From NCBI GenBank assembly GCA_002727315.1, contig PBWR01000012.1, positions 1 through 64,000 of the forward strand: a stretch of 64,000 nt of DNA, given 5' to 3'. Both the position numbers and the translations under genes were made by a program. The DNA is from Alphaproteobacteria bacterium. GTDB lineage: Bacteria; Pseudomonadota; Alphaproteobacteria; UBA6615. Under the pieces are notes generated by a model. That model made no database searches and was not told the DNA's origin. It worked only from the letters and a program-made list of their open reading frames with translations. Positions 44,286-54,089 of this stretch are shown here, piece by piece (positions within the stretch are counted from its first letter, which is position 1; each line of letters opens with the position of its first letter).

Positions 44286-44661
44286 CGCGGCCTCGCATCG
44301 GTTGGGTATCGGGTTCCGGCTCAGCGATCCGCATTTCGTCGGTGTCGACGGTGTCGAGGGTCCGGTAGGCCCGACGGGACAGCACCAGAAGGAAGGCGAA
44401 CAGCGAGAAACTGATCACGATGGCCGTCAGGATCAGCGCCTGGGGCAACGGGTTGGCGATACCGACTTCGGCGATCTTCAATCCCTTGTCGATCAGCGGC
44501 GGGCTCTCGCGCGTCAGTCGCCCGGACACGAAAATCAGCAAGTGTGTCGCGTTGCCAAGGACAAACACGCCCAGGATCAACCGGATCAACGAGCCAGACA
44601 GCAACAGGTAAACGCTGATCGCGAATAGGAACCCGACGAGGATGGCGAGGATCGTTTCCAC
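44278..44661 (-). CDS. mrpC: Monovalent cation/H+ antiporter subunit C
   Basis: This 127-residue membrane subunit is related to NuoK, with three helices. VGFLFAISVYLLLSGSLIRL and LGVFVLGNATHLLIF match MrpC. The C-terminus extends about 25 residues past the last helix with a charged tail. It shares its first base with the mrpB stop codon and overlaps mrpD by eight bases. Confidence 0.92.
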   Translation of the reverse strand: METILAILVGFLFAISVYLLLSGSLIRLILGVFVLGNATHLLIFVSGRLTRESPPLIDKGLKIAEVGIANPLPQALILTAIVISFSLFAFLLVLSRRAYRTLDTVDTDEMRIAEPEPDTQPMRGRDV

Positions 44662-45074
44662 TATTCACGCCCCTGGAGAGCGAAGGCGATGCCGGCAATC
44701 GCGCCGACCACAACCAGGTAAACGCCGACGTCGAACAGCACGACCGTGGACGCGAGTTTCATGTCCGGGGCGAAGGATGGGAACCACCACTGGCCGGTCA
44801 GAAACGGATCGCCGAACAGGATCGAAATCACCCCGCTGAGTGCGGCCAGCAGGAGTCCGGTGCCCGCGATTGTGATGGGCGGGACCACGAGCGCGCGCCG
44901 TGCCGCAGCCAGGCCCTCGGCGATGGCGTAGACGGCGAAGGCCGAGGCGCCGATTAGTCCGCCGATGAAGCCGCCGCCCGGTTCATTGTGGCCGCGCAGC
45001 AGCACGTAGATAGAGAACAGCAGCATCAGCCCGGACAGAAGCGGGGTCGCGGTTCGTAAGATCAACGAGTTCAT
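44661..45074 (-). CDS. mrpB: Monovalent cation/H+ antiporter subunit B
   Basis: This 137-residue subunit has four predicted helices and the MrpB motif [19 protein letters not shown] near residues 27-45. It is a separate gene here, although the same family domain is fused to MrpA in some operons. Its start overlaps mrpA by four bases. Confidence 0.92.
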   Translation of the reverse strand: MNSLILRTATPLLSGLMLLFSIYVLLRGHNEPGGGFIGGLIGASAFAVYAIAEGLAAARRALVVPPITIAGTGLLLAALSGVISILFGDPFLTGQWWFPSFAPDMKLASTVVLFDVGVYLVVVGAIAGIAFALQGRE

Positions 45075-47398
45075 GGCGTCTTCTCCGCGTCGCTGTCGGC
45101 CGATTTGTCGCCACGCACGCTCTCGGTGATCGCGTAAATGGCCAGTACGGACACGCCGGCGATCGTGACAACCGCGATCTCACCCAGCGTGTCGAGGGCG
45201 CGGAAGTCGACCAGGATAACGTTCACGATGTTTCGGCCGAAGGCTTCGGTGTAGCTGCGTTCGCCGAAATAAGTACTCAGGCCGATGTCCAGGGGCGATC
45301 CGACGATAGTTAGCAGCAGCGCCGCCAGCGCCCCGCCGACAGCCACGGCGATCGTGGCATCGCGGGTGATCTGCACCGGACCGCGATGGTCCGACCCGAA
45401 TACCGGCAAGCGCGTGATGACCAGGGCGAGGATCACCACCGAGAGGGTCTCGACCATCAATTGGGTGAAGGCGAGGTCCGGTGCGCCGAACAGCAGAAAC
45501 ACGAACGCGACCCCGATGCCCATAATGCCCATGGACATGATCGCGATCAGCCGCGAACGAATGATGACGACTGCGAGCCCCCCGCCCAGCGTGAGCAGGG
45601 CCACGGACCAAACCAGGAGGTCGATGGGCGGTGTCTGGAACGTGACGCCGATACCGTCAAACAGCTGGGGCAGCACGACCGCGGTCGCCAGGACCAGGAA
45701 GGTGATCAGCATGTAACGCCGAAGGATGCCGGTCTGCAGCACGCCAGACACACCGCGGGCCAGTGCGATCAGCGCATCCATGAACTGGTCATAGCCCTTA
45801 TCGGGACCCCAGATAGGATCGATCAGCCGCGCCAGCGCGTCGCTCGCGCGCCGGCCCTGCCAGAACAGGAGCGCACCGATGGAGACGGTGATGATGCTGG
45901 CCACCACTGGAGCCTTGAAACCGCCCCAGAGATAAAGGTCGACCGTCATGGCTTTGCCGGCGACCGCGATTGCGGCGGGGCCGACGAAAAGGCTTTCGGA
46001 GAGGTTGCTGAACAGTCCGAAAAACAGGCCGAGGACGGCCAGCGTGAGGGCGCCGATCCACAGACCCAGCGAACCTTCATGGGGCTTCTGGGGTGTGTCG
46101 CCCGGTCTCCCGAAGAACGGCTTGAAGCCGACCAGGAAGGCGACGGCGAACATCAGCGCATTGCCGGTGATTGCGACCGCGGTCAGGACAAGTGGCAGGC
46201 TGCCGTCGAGGGTGCCCTTGTAGACCCACTCCTTTGCGATGAAGCCGAAGAAGGGCGGCAGCCCGGACATGGACAGCGCGGCAAGCCCGCCCGCTGCCGC
46301 GGTGAACGGCATGATCCGGCCCAGGCCGGATAGACGGTGCAGATCGCGCGTGCCGGTACCGTGATCGACAGAACCGGCGACCATGAACAGCGCGCCCTTG
46401 AACATCGAATGCGCGAACAGGTAGGCCATCGCCGCCTGGATCGCCAGCGGTTCGCCGATGCCGATCAGGAAGACGAGCAGACCGAGGCTCGCGACGGTCG
46501 TCTGGGCAAGCATCAGCTTCAGGTCCGTGTTGCGCAGCGCCAGGATTGCGCCGGCGATCAGGGTCGCGCCGCCGAAAAACATCAGCACGACATGCCAGAT
46601 CTCGGTCCCGCCGAGGCCCGGATTCATGCGCGCCAGCAAGTAGACCCCGGCCTTCACCATGGTGGCGGAGTGCAGGTAGGCGCTGACCGGTGTCGGCGCT
46701 TCCATGGCGTTGGGTAGCCAGAAGTGGAACGGCACCTGGGCCGACTTCGTGAACGCGCCGCAGAGAACCAAAATCAGGATCGCGAGGTACCAGGGGTGCT
46801 CGCGCAAGACGTCGCCGTCGGCGAGCAGGATCGAGAGCTCCATCGCGCCGCCGGCCTGGGCCATCAGCAGCAGGCCTGCAAGCAGGGCGAGGCCGCCGCC
46901 GCCGGTGACCACCAGCGCCTGGAGCGCGGCGCGGCGCGAACGAGACTTGTCGTGATTGAAGCCGATCAGCAGGAATGAGTTGATCGAGGTCAGTTCCCAG
47001 AAGACGAACAACGTGACCACATTGTCGGACAGCACGAGCCCCAGCATCGAACCCATGAACATCAGCAGGAACATCATGAACCGGCCGAGATCGGCATGGC
47101 CCTTCAGGTACGCGCCGGCGTAGAGCACGATGAAGGTGCCAATGAAGCTGATCAGCAGCGCGAACAGCAGGCTCAGCCCGTCGACATAGAAGGACAGGGC
47201 GATGCCCAGCGAGGGGATCCATTCGGTCGAGAAGGAGAGCGTGTCGCCGGCCGCAACGGGCCCGAGAAACTGCACGAAGTAGAGGGTCAGCGCGGCCGGC
47301 AATACGGCAAGCACCCAGCCGGTATAGTCGCCGGCGACCCGGCGCACCATCGGTGCGCACACGCCTAGGACGAAAGGTGCAAGCGTGGCGGCAAGCAT
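45071..47398 (-). CDS. mrpA: Monovalent cation/H+ antiporter subunit A
   Basis: This 775-residue subunit is homologous to NuoL at its N-terminal two thirds, and its C-terminal part has the DUF4040/MrpB-like segments. The helix with the conserved acidic residue reads [20 protein letters not shown], and [20 protein letters not shown] is the His-rich loop of the antiporter fold. GGGAGGAACGTACGACCG precedes the ATG at 47398; the in-frame extension upstream is not family-like. It is the first gene of the operon, so the promoter lies in 47399-47807. Confidence 0.93.
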   Translation of the reverse strand: MLAATLAPFVLGVCAPMVRRVAGDYTGWVLAVLPAALTLYFVQFLGPVAAGDTLSFSTEWIPSLGIALSFYVDGLSLLFALLISFIGTFIVLYAGAYLKGHADLGRFMMFLLMFMGSMLGLVLSDNVVTLFVFWELTSINSFLLIGFNHDKSRSRRAALQALVVTGGGGLALLAGLLLMAQAGGAMELSILLADGDVLREHPWYLAILILVLCGAFTKSAQVPFHFWLPNAMEAPTPVSAYLHSATMVKAGVYLLARMNPGLGGTEIWHVVLMFFGGATLIAGAILALRNTDLKLMLAQTTVASLGLLVFLIGIGEPLAIQAAMAYLFAHSMFKGALFMVAGSVDHGTGTRDLHRLSGLGRIMPFTAAAGGLAALSMSGLPPFFGFIAKEWVYKGTLDGSLPLVLTAVAITGNALMFAVAFLVGFKPFFGRPGDTPQKPHEGSLGLWIGALTLAVLGLFFGLFSNLSESLFVGPAAIAVAGKAMTVDLYLWGGFKAPVVASIITVSIGALLFWQGRRASDALARLIDPIWGPDKGYDQFMDALIALARGVSGVLQTGILRRYMLITFLVLATAVVLPQLFDGIGVTFQTPPIDLLVWSVALLTLGGGLAVVIIRSRLIAIMSMGIMGIGVAFVFLLFGAPDLAFTQLMVETLSVVILALVITRLPVFGSDHRGPVQITRDATIAVAVGGALAALLLTIVGSPLDIGLSTYFGERSYTEAFGRNIVNVILVDFRALDTLGEIAVVTIAGVSVLAIYAITESVRGDKSADSDAEKTP

Positions 47399-47807
47399 CG
47401 GTCGTACGTTCCTCCCATATCCCCGGACGTCGATCCCGTGGTTTGCCGCGTCGGCTGCGTGCACGTCGCTTCTTGTGACTTTTCGTGCACCGGGCAGTCG
47501 CAGGACCGCCTCCGGGCCCACGAACAAAGATCATCTAATTGACCGTTTCGTTCAGGGCAAGGCCCGCACGCCCGAATTTTGAAAATTTCCGAGGGTTTGC
47601 GCGGCCATGGGCACATTCCCGATGTCCTGCGCGCAGATGGAGTGCGATCGCGGGGCCGTTCTGGCACGCATATGGCCGACCGGCGGCATGATCCTGTTGG
47701 GGCGCTGCTGCTGTTTGCCGACCTGTTCTTGTGTTTCCCCGACATTTTCTGATTTGCAGGCCGGTCTATCTGGCTTTAATCACCGTTCGGCCTTACATCA
47801 GGCCTGC
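47399..47807. other. Divergent intergenic region between mrpA and the Atm1-type ABC gene
   Basis: This 409-base region contains the ribosome-binding site of mrpA at its left end and must hold the promoters for both the leftward mrp operon and the rightward ABC exporter. The middle (47530-47600) is AT-richer than the rest. The rightward frame of the ABC gene is open throughout the right half, but the predicted residues there are not conserved in type. I see no convincing RNA gene or terminator. Confidence 0.5.
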
Positions 47808-49688
47808 ATGTCGGGGCATAGACGCACATCTGATCTGGATTTGACGCCGGAGGAACGGCGTTCGGGCGCGGAATGGCGCGCGATCCGTGCACTTGCGCCC
47901 TATATGTGGCCCCGCGGACAAGTCGAAATGCGGACCCGTGTGGTTATCGCCATGGTGCTGCTGGTCGCGGCCAAGGTGGCGACGGTTGCGGTTCCGACGG
48001 TGTTTGGCGAGGCCGTCGATGCTCTGGAAGCCGATGCCACTGGCGTTGCCGTGGCAGTGCCCGTCACGCTTCTGGTCGGTTACGGGCTGCTCCGGGTCGG
48101 CCAGCAGGCGTTTGCCGAACTGCGCGATTTTGTGTTCGCCAAGGTCGGCCAGCGCGCGATCCGCTCGATCGCTCTGCGCGTTTTCGAGCATCTGCATGCG
48201 CTCGCACTTCGGTTCCACATGGATCGGCAGACCGGCGGCCTGAGCCGGGCCATCGAGCGCGGTATCAAGGGCATCGATTTCCTATTGCGGTTCATGCTGT
48301 TCAACATCCTGCCGACGCTGGTCGAAATTGGCCTGGTCTGCGCAATTCTGTGGTCTCTGTTCGGGTTCGTGTTCAGCGCTATCACGTTCGTCACCGTGGT
48401 GATTTACATCATCTTTACCTTCTCGTTCACCGAATGGCGGCTGAAGTATCGGCGCGCCATGAACGAAAGCGACAGTGAGGCGAACACAAAGGCGATCGAC
48501 AGCCTTCTAAACTTCGAGACGGTCAAATATTTCGGCAATGAGGCCCATGAGGCGCACCGCTACGACGTCTCGATGCAGCGTTACGAGAAGGCGGCGGTCA
48601 AGAGCCTGACGACCCTGTCGCTGCTCAACGTGGGCCAGGGCCTGATCATGGCCATCGGCATGACCATTCTTCTGGTCCTGTCGGGCTTTCGTGTGGCCGA
48701 CGGGAGCATGACGGTCGGCGCGTTCACGGCGGTCAACCTGTACATGATGCAATTGTTCCAACCCCTTAATTTTCTTGGTTTTGTTTACCGCGAAATCAAG
48801 CAGTCCCTGGTGGATATGGAACAGATGTTCGGGCTCCTCGAAGAGGACCGGGAAGTCGAAGATGCACCTGGCGCGCGCTCGCTCGTGGTCGACGATGGTG
48901 TGGTCCGTTTCGAGCATGTCTCGTTTCGCTATGATCCGCGCCGTTCCGTGCTCAAGGACGTGAATTTCGACGTGCCGGCGGGCAACACGGTCGCGATTGT
49001 CGGCGCGTCGGGCGCGGGCAAATCGACGATTTCGCGGCTGCTGTTCCGTTTCTACGATATCGATGACGGTCGCATCACCATCGACGGCCAGGATATCCGT
49101 GCTGTCACGCAAGACAGCCTGCGCGCCGCGATCGGGATCGTTCCGCAGGACACCGTGCTGTTCAACGACAGCGTCTTCTACAACATCCAGTACGGACGCC
49201 CGAGCGCGAGCCCAGCGGAGGTGGAGGAAGCGGCGCGGCTGGCCCAGGTGCATGACTTCGTGATGAGTCTGCCCGATGGTTACAACACCCGGGTCGGTGA
49301 ACGCGGGCTGAAACTGTCGGGTGGCGAGAAGCAGCGGGTCGCGATCGCGCGAACGATCCTGAAAAGCCCGAAAATTCTGCTGTTCGATGAAGCGACCTCG
49401 GCGCTGGACACGCACACAGAGCGGGAGATCCAGAAGGCTTTGGAACAGGTCTCCGCGGACCGCACGACGCTGGTCATCGCCCATCGACTGTCGACGGTTG
49501 TCAACGCGGATGAAATCATCGTGCTGGATGCAGGCGTTATTATCGAGCGTGGCCGCCACGATGACTTGCTGGCCCAGGATGGCGCCTATGCCGAACTGTG
49601 GAGGCGCCAACAGGCCGCGGCACGCCGCGAGGAAGAGATCGCCGCCGATGTCGCCGACGGCGTGTTTATTCCTGCCGCGGCGAAATAG
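47808..49688 (+). CDS. ABC transporter, heavy-metal/Atm1 family (half transporter)
   Basis: This 626-residue exporter has a six-helix membrane domain (about 1-340) fused to an ATPase domain. Walker A GASGAGKST lies at about residue 400, the signature is LSGGEKQRVAIARTI and Walker B is ILLFDEATSALDTHTE. The ABCB7/Atm1/HMT1 subfamily exports glutathione-linked sulfur compounds or metal-thiol conjugates and functions as a homodimer. RETFGNEA-type sequence (NFETVKYFGNEAHEA) is a subfamily marker. The start is uncertain; I chose the ATG at 47808 because the protein then has the usual length. It is convergent with thiY, with three bases between the stops. Confidence 0.87.
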   Translation: MSGHRRTSDLDLTPEERRSGAEWRAIRALAPYMWPRGQVEMRTRVVIAMVLLVAAKVATVAVPTVFGEAVDALEADATGVAVAVPVTLLVGYGLLRVGQQAFAELRDFVFAKVGQRAIRSIALRVFEHLHALALRFHMDRQTGGLSRAIERGIKGIDFLLRFMLFNILPTLVEIGLVCAILWSLFGFVFSAITFVTVVIYIIFTFSFTEWRLKYRRAMNESDSEANTKAIDSLLNFETVKYFGNEAHEAHRYDVSMQRYEKAAVKSLTTLSLLNVGQGLIMAIGMTILLVLSGFRVADGSMTVGAFTAVNLYMMQLFQPLNFLGFVYREIKQSLVDMEQMFGLLEEDREVEDAPGARSLVVDDGVVRFEHVSFRYDPRRSVLKDVNFDVPAGNTVAIVGASGAGKSTISRLLFRFYDIDDGRITIDGQDIRAVTQDSLRAAIGIVPQDTVLFNDSVFYNIQYGRPSASPAEVEEAARLAQVHDFVMSLPDGYNTRVGERGLKLSGGEKQRVAIARTILKSPKILLFDEATSALDTHTEREIQKALEQVSADRTTLVIAHRLSTVVNADEIIVLDAGVIIERGRHDDLLAQDGAYAELWRRQQAAARREEEIAADVADGVFIPAAAK

Positions 49689-49691
49689 CGC

Positions 49692-50630
49692 CTAGCGCAC
49701 TTCCACCGCGTAGCTCTCGACCGGCACGATGTTCTCGATCAGGCCGCGATCCTTCAGAAACACTGCGAAACGGGCATAGCGCCCCGGATCGAGTGCGGCC
49801 GGACGCAGCGCGAAGCGTGGCAGCGTATCGCGCCAGGCACGGCGGTTCAGGTCGTCGTCCAGCTCTTTGCGCCCCTTGATGAACAGCGCCCAGGCTTCGT
49901 CGGGCCGGTTGATCATGAACTGGGTGCCGGCCTCGATGGCCTCCAGGAATGCCGCAAAGGCCGGCTCGGCCAGACGGTCGTTCTTGGCGACGATGATGAG
50001 TTCGTCATACGCGGGTACGCCTTCCTCCTCCAGGTAAAAGGCCCGGCCCGGGCGCCCGACAATATCCATCTGGTTCAATTCGAAGTTTCGGAAGGCTCCG
50101 ATCACGGCATCGACCTGGCCACTCATCAGCGAGGGCGAGAGCGAGAAGTTCACATTGACCAGTTCCACATCGTCTAGGCTCAGATCGTGCCGTGAAAGCA
50201 TCGCGCCGAGCAGGGCGTTTTCGAACCCACCGACGGAGAAACCGACCTTGCGACCCTTCAGGTCCGCGATCGATTTCACGGGCCCGTCGGCCAGCACGAC
50301 CAGCGAATTGAGGGGGGTTGCAACCAGAGTGCCGATGCGCGCCAGCGGCAGTCCTTGGGCGACCTGCAGGTGCAGTTGCGGCTGGTAGGAGATCGCCAGG
50401 TCGGCGCGCCCGGCGGCTACCAGCTTAGGCGGGTCGTTGGGGTCGGCTGGTGCGATGAGTTCGACCTCCAGCCCGCGCTTGTCGAATTCGCCGCGTTCGA
50501 GCGCGACGTAAAGCGGCCCGTGATCGGGATTGACGAACCAGTCCAGGATCACCGTGATCTTGTCGGCCGCGGCGGCGGGTGCGGTCAGGGTGGTCAGGGC
50601 GAACAGGGAAATGAGAAGCAGGCGTTTCAT
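49692..50630 (-). CDS. thiY: ABC transporter substrate-binding protein, thiamine pyrimidine precursor (ThiY-like)
   Basis: This 312-residue periplasmic protein begins with a clear signal peptide (KRLLLISLFALTTLTAPAAA) and has the NMT1/THI5-like fold that binds hydroxymethylpyrimidine or a formylated relative. ILDWFVNPDHGPLYVALERG is the characteristic first segment and FNL-type sequence (KVGFSVGGFENALLG) follows. It is the last gene of the operon, and the upstream TPP riboswitch supports the thiamine assignment over a taurine or nitrate role. Confidence 0.9.
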   Translation of the reverse strand: MKRLLLISLFALTTLTAPAAAADKITVILDWFVNPDHGPLYVALERGEFDKRGLEVELIAPADPNDPPKLVAAGRADLAISYQPQLHLQVAQGLPLARIGTLVATPLNSLVVLADGPVKSIADLKGRKVGFSVGGFENALLGAMLSRHDLSLDDVELVNVNFSLSPSLMSGQVDAVIGAFRNFELNQMDIVGRPGRAFYLEEEGVPAYDELIIVAKNDRLAEPAFAAFLEAIEAGTQFMINRPDEAWALFIKGRKELDDDLNRRAWRDTLPRFALRPAALDPGRYARFAVFLKDRGLIENIVPVESYAVEVR

Positions 50631-50651
50631 GGAGTACCGTGATTTCTGGGG

Positions 50652-51410
50652 TTAGGAGAGGGATGCCGGATCCACGTCGGCCTGCCATGAGACAAGCCTG
50701 CGTAGCGCGGCATCGATGAGGAAATAGATGACAACCGCCATGATCGCGAGGATCAGAAGGGCGGCGAACATGGCGTCGGTCTGGACCCGGCCGTTCATAA
50801 GAAGCATGTAGTAGCCGAGGCCCGCCGAAGAGCCGACCCACTCTCCGACAACGGCGCCGATGGGCGCGACGGCAGCCGCGACACGCAGGCCCGACGAGAA
50901 TGCCGGCAGGGCGGCAGGAATGCGAATGCGGCTAAGGATCGCCGCCTTGGATGCACCCATGGTGCGGGCCAGGTCGACCCAACCCGGCTCGGTGCGGCGC
51001 AATCCGTCATAGAACGCGGCGGTGACCGGGAAATAGATGATGAGTGTCGCCATGGCGACCTTGGGCGCTACGCCGTAACCGAACCACAGGACCAGGACGG
51101 GCGCGAGCGCGAAGACGGGAACGGCCTGGGAGACGACGAGCACAGGCAGGAGCCACGAGCGCGCCTGGCGAAAATAGGCCATCACCAGTGCGCTTCCGGC
51201 CCCCAGCAGAGTGCCGAAAACCAGCCCTAGCAGGATCTCGGTGAGGGTCACGGCCGCGTGGCCGGCGAGGATGTCGTAGCGCTCGCGCGCCACCTCAAGT
51301 ACCGCAAGCGGGCCGGGAAGGATGAACGGGGCAACGGCAAACACCGAGACGGCGGCTTGCCAGACACTGAGGAGGCCGGCGAACACGATCAGCGGGCGCA
51401 AATAGGTCAT
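50652..51410 (-). CDS. thiX: ABC transporter permease, thiamine pyrimidine precursor (ThiX-like)
   Basis: This 252-residue permease has six predicted helices and the EAA coupling loop in the form MGASKAAILSRIRIPAALPA, typical of the taurine/HMP/nitrate permease family. It overlaps the ATPase gene by four bases and precedes the binding protein by 21 bases. Confidence 0.9.
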   Translation of the reverse strand: MTYLRPLIVFAGLLSVWQAAVSVFAVAPFILPGPLAVLEVARERYDILAGHAAVTLTEILLGLVFGTLLGAGSALVMAYFRQARSWLLPVLVVSQAVPVFALAPVLVLWFGYGVAPKVAMATLIIYFPVTAAFYDGLRRTEPGWVDLARTMGASKAAILSRIRIPAALPAFSSGLRVAAAVAPIGAVVGEWVGSSAGLGYYMLLMNGRVQTDAMFAALLILAIMAVVIYFLIDAALRRLVSWQADVDPASLS

Positions 51411-52195
51411 GCCGGCCCCCGGTTTGCAGCTGGTGCCCCGCCCAGCGCCGTCATGATTGCGCCGTGGGTCTCGCGCAGGGCCGGATCGGTGGGGTCGCGT
51501 GGCGGCGGACCCGCAGGCTCGACCAGCGTGGCCCGGACCTCGCCGTCACGGCGGAGCACGTGGATCTTCTCGGCCATGCGCAACGCCTCGAACGGGTCGT
51601 GGGTCACCATCAGCACCGTGCGGTCGGCGAGGAGTTCGATCGCAAGATCCTGCAGGCGCATGCGGGTGATGGCATCAAGGGCGGAAAACGGTTCGTCCAT
51701 CAAGACGATAGGGCGCTCTTCCATCAGCGTGCGCGCGAGCGCGACGCGTTGGCGTTCTCCGCCCGACATCTCCGCCGGCCTGGCATCGGCCCGTCCGGCG
51801 ACACCGGCGCGGTCCAGTATTTCGTGGACGCGCCTGTCATCCACCGGTTCGCTGCGCAGCCGGGCACCGGCCGCAACATTCTGGGCGGCGGTCAGCCAGG
51901 GGAAAAGCAGGTCCTGCTGTGCCATGTAGGCAATCTGGTTTTCAAACTCGCTGCTGCCGTTTGCCACAATTTCGGTGGGGGCGATTGGCGCGACGAGGCC
52001 GGCGATGGTGCGCAGAAGGGTGGACTTGCCGACGCCGCTTTCACCCAGCAGGCAGGTCCAGCCGCCAGCCCTGACGGAAAAGGAAACTCCGTCCATCAGC
52101 ATGGTGTCGCCCCAGGCCAGGCGCGCATTACGGATGGCCAGGCCCGGCTGACGGGTATCCGGTTCGGGGTCTTGTTCTGCGTGCGTCAAATCCAC
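51407..52195 (-). CDS. thiZ: ABC transporter ATP-binding protein, thiamine pyrimidine precursor (ThiZ-like)
   Basis: This 262-residue ATPase has Walker A GESGVGKST at 51-59, the signature MSGGERQRVALARTL and Walker B IVLMDEPFSALDAITR. It starts with GTG at 52195; an ATG two bases upstream is out of frame and closes after two more codons. The GTG lies inside the P1 stem of the TPP riboswitch, and the GGAGGG Shine-Dalgarno sequence is part of the same structure, so translation should be blocked when thiamine diphosphate is abundant. The N-terminal 20 residues are longer than usual for this family. Confidence 0.88.
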   Translation of the reverse strand: MDLTHAEQDPEPDTRQPGLAIRNARLAWGDTMLMDGVSFSVRAGGWTCLLGESGVGKSTLLRTIAGLVAPIAPTEIVANGSSEFENQIAYMAQQDLLFPWLTAAQNVAAGARLRSEPVDDRRVHEILDRAGVAGRADARPAEMSGGERQRVALARTLMEERPIVLMDEPFSALDAITRMRLQDLAIELLADRTVLMVTHDPFEALRMAEKIHVLRRDGEVRATLVEPAGPPPRDPTDPALRETHGAIMTALGGAPAANRGPA

Positions 52196-52284
52196 ATCCC
52201 TCCGCCGGTTCTAACCAGATCAGGTTCCAAGGGTCGTCCCGCCGGGTGGATGGGACCTCTCAGCCGCGATGGCTCCCCGTGTGG
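52192..52284 (-). promoter_or_regulatory. TPP riboswitch (THI element) with start codon in the closing stem
   Basis: Read on the minus strand, the sequence contains the two conserved THI-box blocks: GGCTGAGAGG near the 5' end, and GACCCTTGGAACCTGATCTG followed by GTTAGAACCGGCGGAGGG near the 3' end. They are separated by a variable hairpin (CCCGGCGGG). CCACA (complement of 52280-52284) pairs with TGTGG (complement of 52192-52196) to form P1. The GTG start codon of thiZ (52193-52195) is within the 3' strand of P1, and GGAGGG is just upstream, so ligand binding should close translation directly. No expression-platform terminator is needed or seen. Confidence 0.93.
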
Positions 52285-52365
52285 TCCGATCAATATGGTG
52301 TGTGCACGCGGCCAAGGTCAATGCAGACGATTGCCTTGGGCGGTTGGGCGCGGTAGGGGATTCCC

Positions 52366-53532
52366 ATGGCCAGTCTCATGACAGCGCATGATCGGGAACC
52401 TGTCCGCAGGCTGTCCCGGCCGTTGTTCATCGCGAACGAGATTTATCACCACTCGAACTTCGGCCCGAAACACCCGCTTTCGGTGCCGCGTGTGCCTGCG
52501 ACGATCGAACTTTGCCGGGCACTCGGCTGGTTGCCTGACAGCGTGTTCGTCGAGAGCGGGCCTGCCAGTCCTGCCGAGATCGTCCGGTTTCACGATCCGG
52601 AGTATCTTCAGGCGTTGCGATACGGTGAACGCCATCAGGATCTTCCCGAGGAGGCACGCGAGCGGTTCAACCTGGGCCGCCTGGCGAATCCGATCCACGA
52701 CACGATGTACAGCCGTCCCGCGACCTCCGCCGGGGCCGTTCTGACCGCAGCCGAACTGCTGGCGTCGGTGGATTCCGGAACGATTTACAGCCCGGCGGGC
52801 GGAACCCATCACGGGCGCCCTGACCGTGCCAGTGGCTTCTGTTATTTCAATGACTTGGCACTCGCTCTTCTGAGATTGAAAGACCTGGGGTTCGCACGAA
52901 TTCTGTATCTCGATTTCGATGCCCACCATGGTGACGGCGTGCAGGACGCGTTTGCCGGCGATGCCGGCGTCCATACCGTGTCGATTCACGAGGAAAAGCG
53001 GTGGCCGTTTACCGGCGCGCTGCACGAAGACGAGGGTGGGACCGCCTGCAACATCCCGGTTCCGCGTGGTCTCAGGGATTCGGAGTTCGTGCTGATCGTC
53101 GAGGAGATCGTGGTCCCCGTGGGGGAGCGGTTTGCGCCGGATGTTCTGGTGGTTCAATGCGGGGCCGATGCCTTGGCCGACGACCCGTTAAGCCGCATGG
53201 AGTTGTCGAACGGCGCGATATGGAGCGCAATGGCCCGGGTTTCTGGGCTCGCGCCCCGGCTCCTTGTTACCGGCGGAGGTGGCTACAACCCTTGGAGCGT
53301 GGCCCGTTGCTGGTCAGGTGTCTGGGCGACACTAAATGGCCATGAGATACCGGCAGCATTGCCTGCTGAGGCCGAAGCGGTGATGCGCGCGTTGACCTGG
53401 AACCGTGCTGGCGGCCGGAACCCGCCTGATCACTGGTTCACAACCCTTGCCGATCTGCCCGGATCCGGCGCGGTCAGGCCGTCCGTCCAGTCCCTCGTGG
53501 AGGCGGCTCACAAACTTTATGTTAAAGATTAG
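52366..53532 (+). CDS. Histone deacetylase family protein (acetoin utilization AcuC/acetylpolyamine amidohydrolase-like)
   Basis: This 388-residue zinc amidohydrolase removes acetyl groups from amines such as acetylated lysines or polyamines. The active site reads LDFDAHHGDG for the first Asp/His zinc ligands and QCGADALADDPL for the second Asp. HHGRPDRASGFCYFNDLA is the substrate-loop region with the charge-relay His pair, and TGGGGYNP carries the usual final motif with Tyr. The start is the ATG at 52366 (another lies at 52378). It is divergent from the thiZ operon. The substrate, protein or polyamine, is unknown. Confidence 0.9.
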   Translation: MASLMTAHDREPVRRLSRPLFIANEIYHHSNFGPKHPLSVPRVPATIELCRALGWLPDSVFVESGPASPAEIVRFHDPEYLQALRYGERHQDLPEEARERFNLGRLANPIHDTMYSRPATSAGAVLTAAELLASVDSGTIYSPAGGTHHGRPDRASGFCYFNDLALALLRLKDLGFARILYLDFDAHHGDGVQDAFAGDAGVHTVSIHEEKRWPFTGALHEDEGGTACNIPVPRGLRDSEFVLIVEEIVVPVGERFAPDVLVVQCGADALADDPLSRMELSNGAIWSAMARVSGLAPRLLVTGGGGYNPWSVARCWSGVWATLNGHEIPAALPAEAEAVMRALTWNRAGGRNPPDHWFTTLADLPGSGAVRPSVQSLVEAAHKLYVKD

Positions 53533-53568
53533 AAACATAGTAAAAAGACATTGTTAATAAGCAAATTT

Positions 53569-54030
53569 ATGAACTTTTATGGCCTGCCGACGCTACTGGT
53601 GATACTCATGCTTTCGGGGGTTCCGGCGGCCGCTCAGAACGATGTGAGGTTCGAGCGATCGAGTCTGGAGATCGAGACGGCAAACGGGGTCCATGAATTC
53701 GATGTCGAGCTAGCGATCAGCAGCGAACAACGTGCACGGGGATTGATGTTTCGACACGAAATGGCGCCGGATGCCGGCATGCTGTTCCTGTATCGCAGCG
53801 ACAGGGTGCTCAACATGTGGATGGCGAACACCAACTTACCCCTCGATATGCTGTTCATCGAGGCAGGCGGCCGTATCATCCGGATCCAGGAGAACACGAT
53901 CCCACTGTCGCGCACGACCATCTCTTCGCGCAAGCGGGCACGGGCCGTGCTCGAGCTGAATGCCGGTACGGTGCGCCGGCTCGGTATCAAACCGGGCGAC
54001 CGGGTGATACACGAACGTCTAAATAAATAG
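53569..54030 (+). CDS. DUF192 domain-containing exported protein
   Basis: This 153-residue protein has a signal peptide (MNFYGLPTLLVILMLSGVPA ending near AAA-QN) and one DUF192 domain. The family-typical motifs are EQRARGLMFRHEMAPDAGML, LNMWMANTNLPLDMLFI and LELNAGTVRRLGIKPGD. The function of DUF192 is unknown. I chose the ATG at 53569; a TTG 18 bases upstream is possible. The preceding 35 bases are AT-rich and probably hold its promoter. Confidence 0.88.
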   Translation: MNFYGLPTLLVILMLSGVPAAAQNDVRFERSSLEIETANGVHEFDVELAISSEQRARGLMFRHEMAPDAGMLFLYRSDRVLNMWMANTNLPLDMLFIEAGGRIIRIQENTIPLSRTTISSRKRARAVLELNAGTVRRLGIKPGDRVIHERLNK

Positions 54031-54089
54031 CGCTAAACCGTTGTTTTAGTATAAATCCGTGATCCAGCTTTAAGCGACTGCAACGGTTC

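Noticed and set aside
47607..47807. Extended N-terminus of the Atm1-type ABC protein from 47607
   Set aside because: The extra 67 residues are cysteine-rich and not conserved in character, and the protein is full length without them. The true start remains uncertain.
54031..54089. Inverted repeat aaccgttg ... caacggtt between the DUF192 gene and the small secreted protein gene
   Set aside because: The two arms are about 35 bases apart and there is no T tract, so it is not a convincing terminator or operator.
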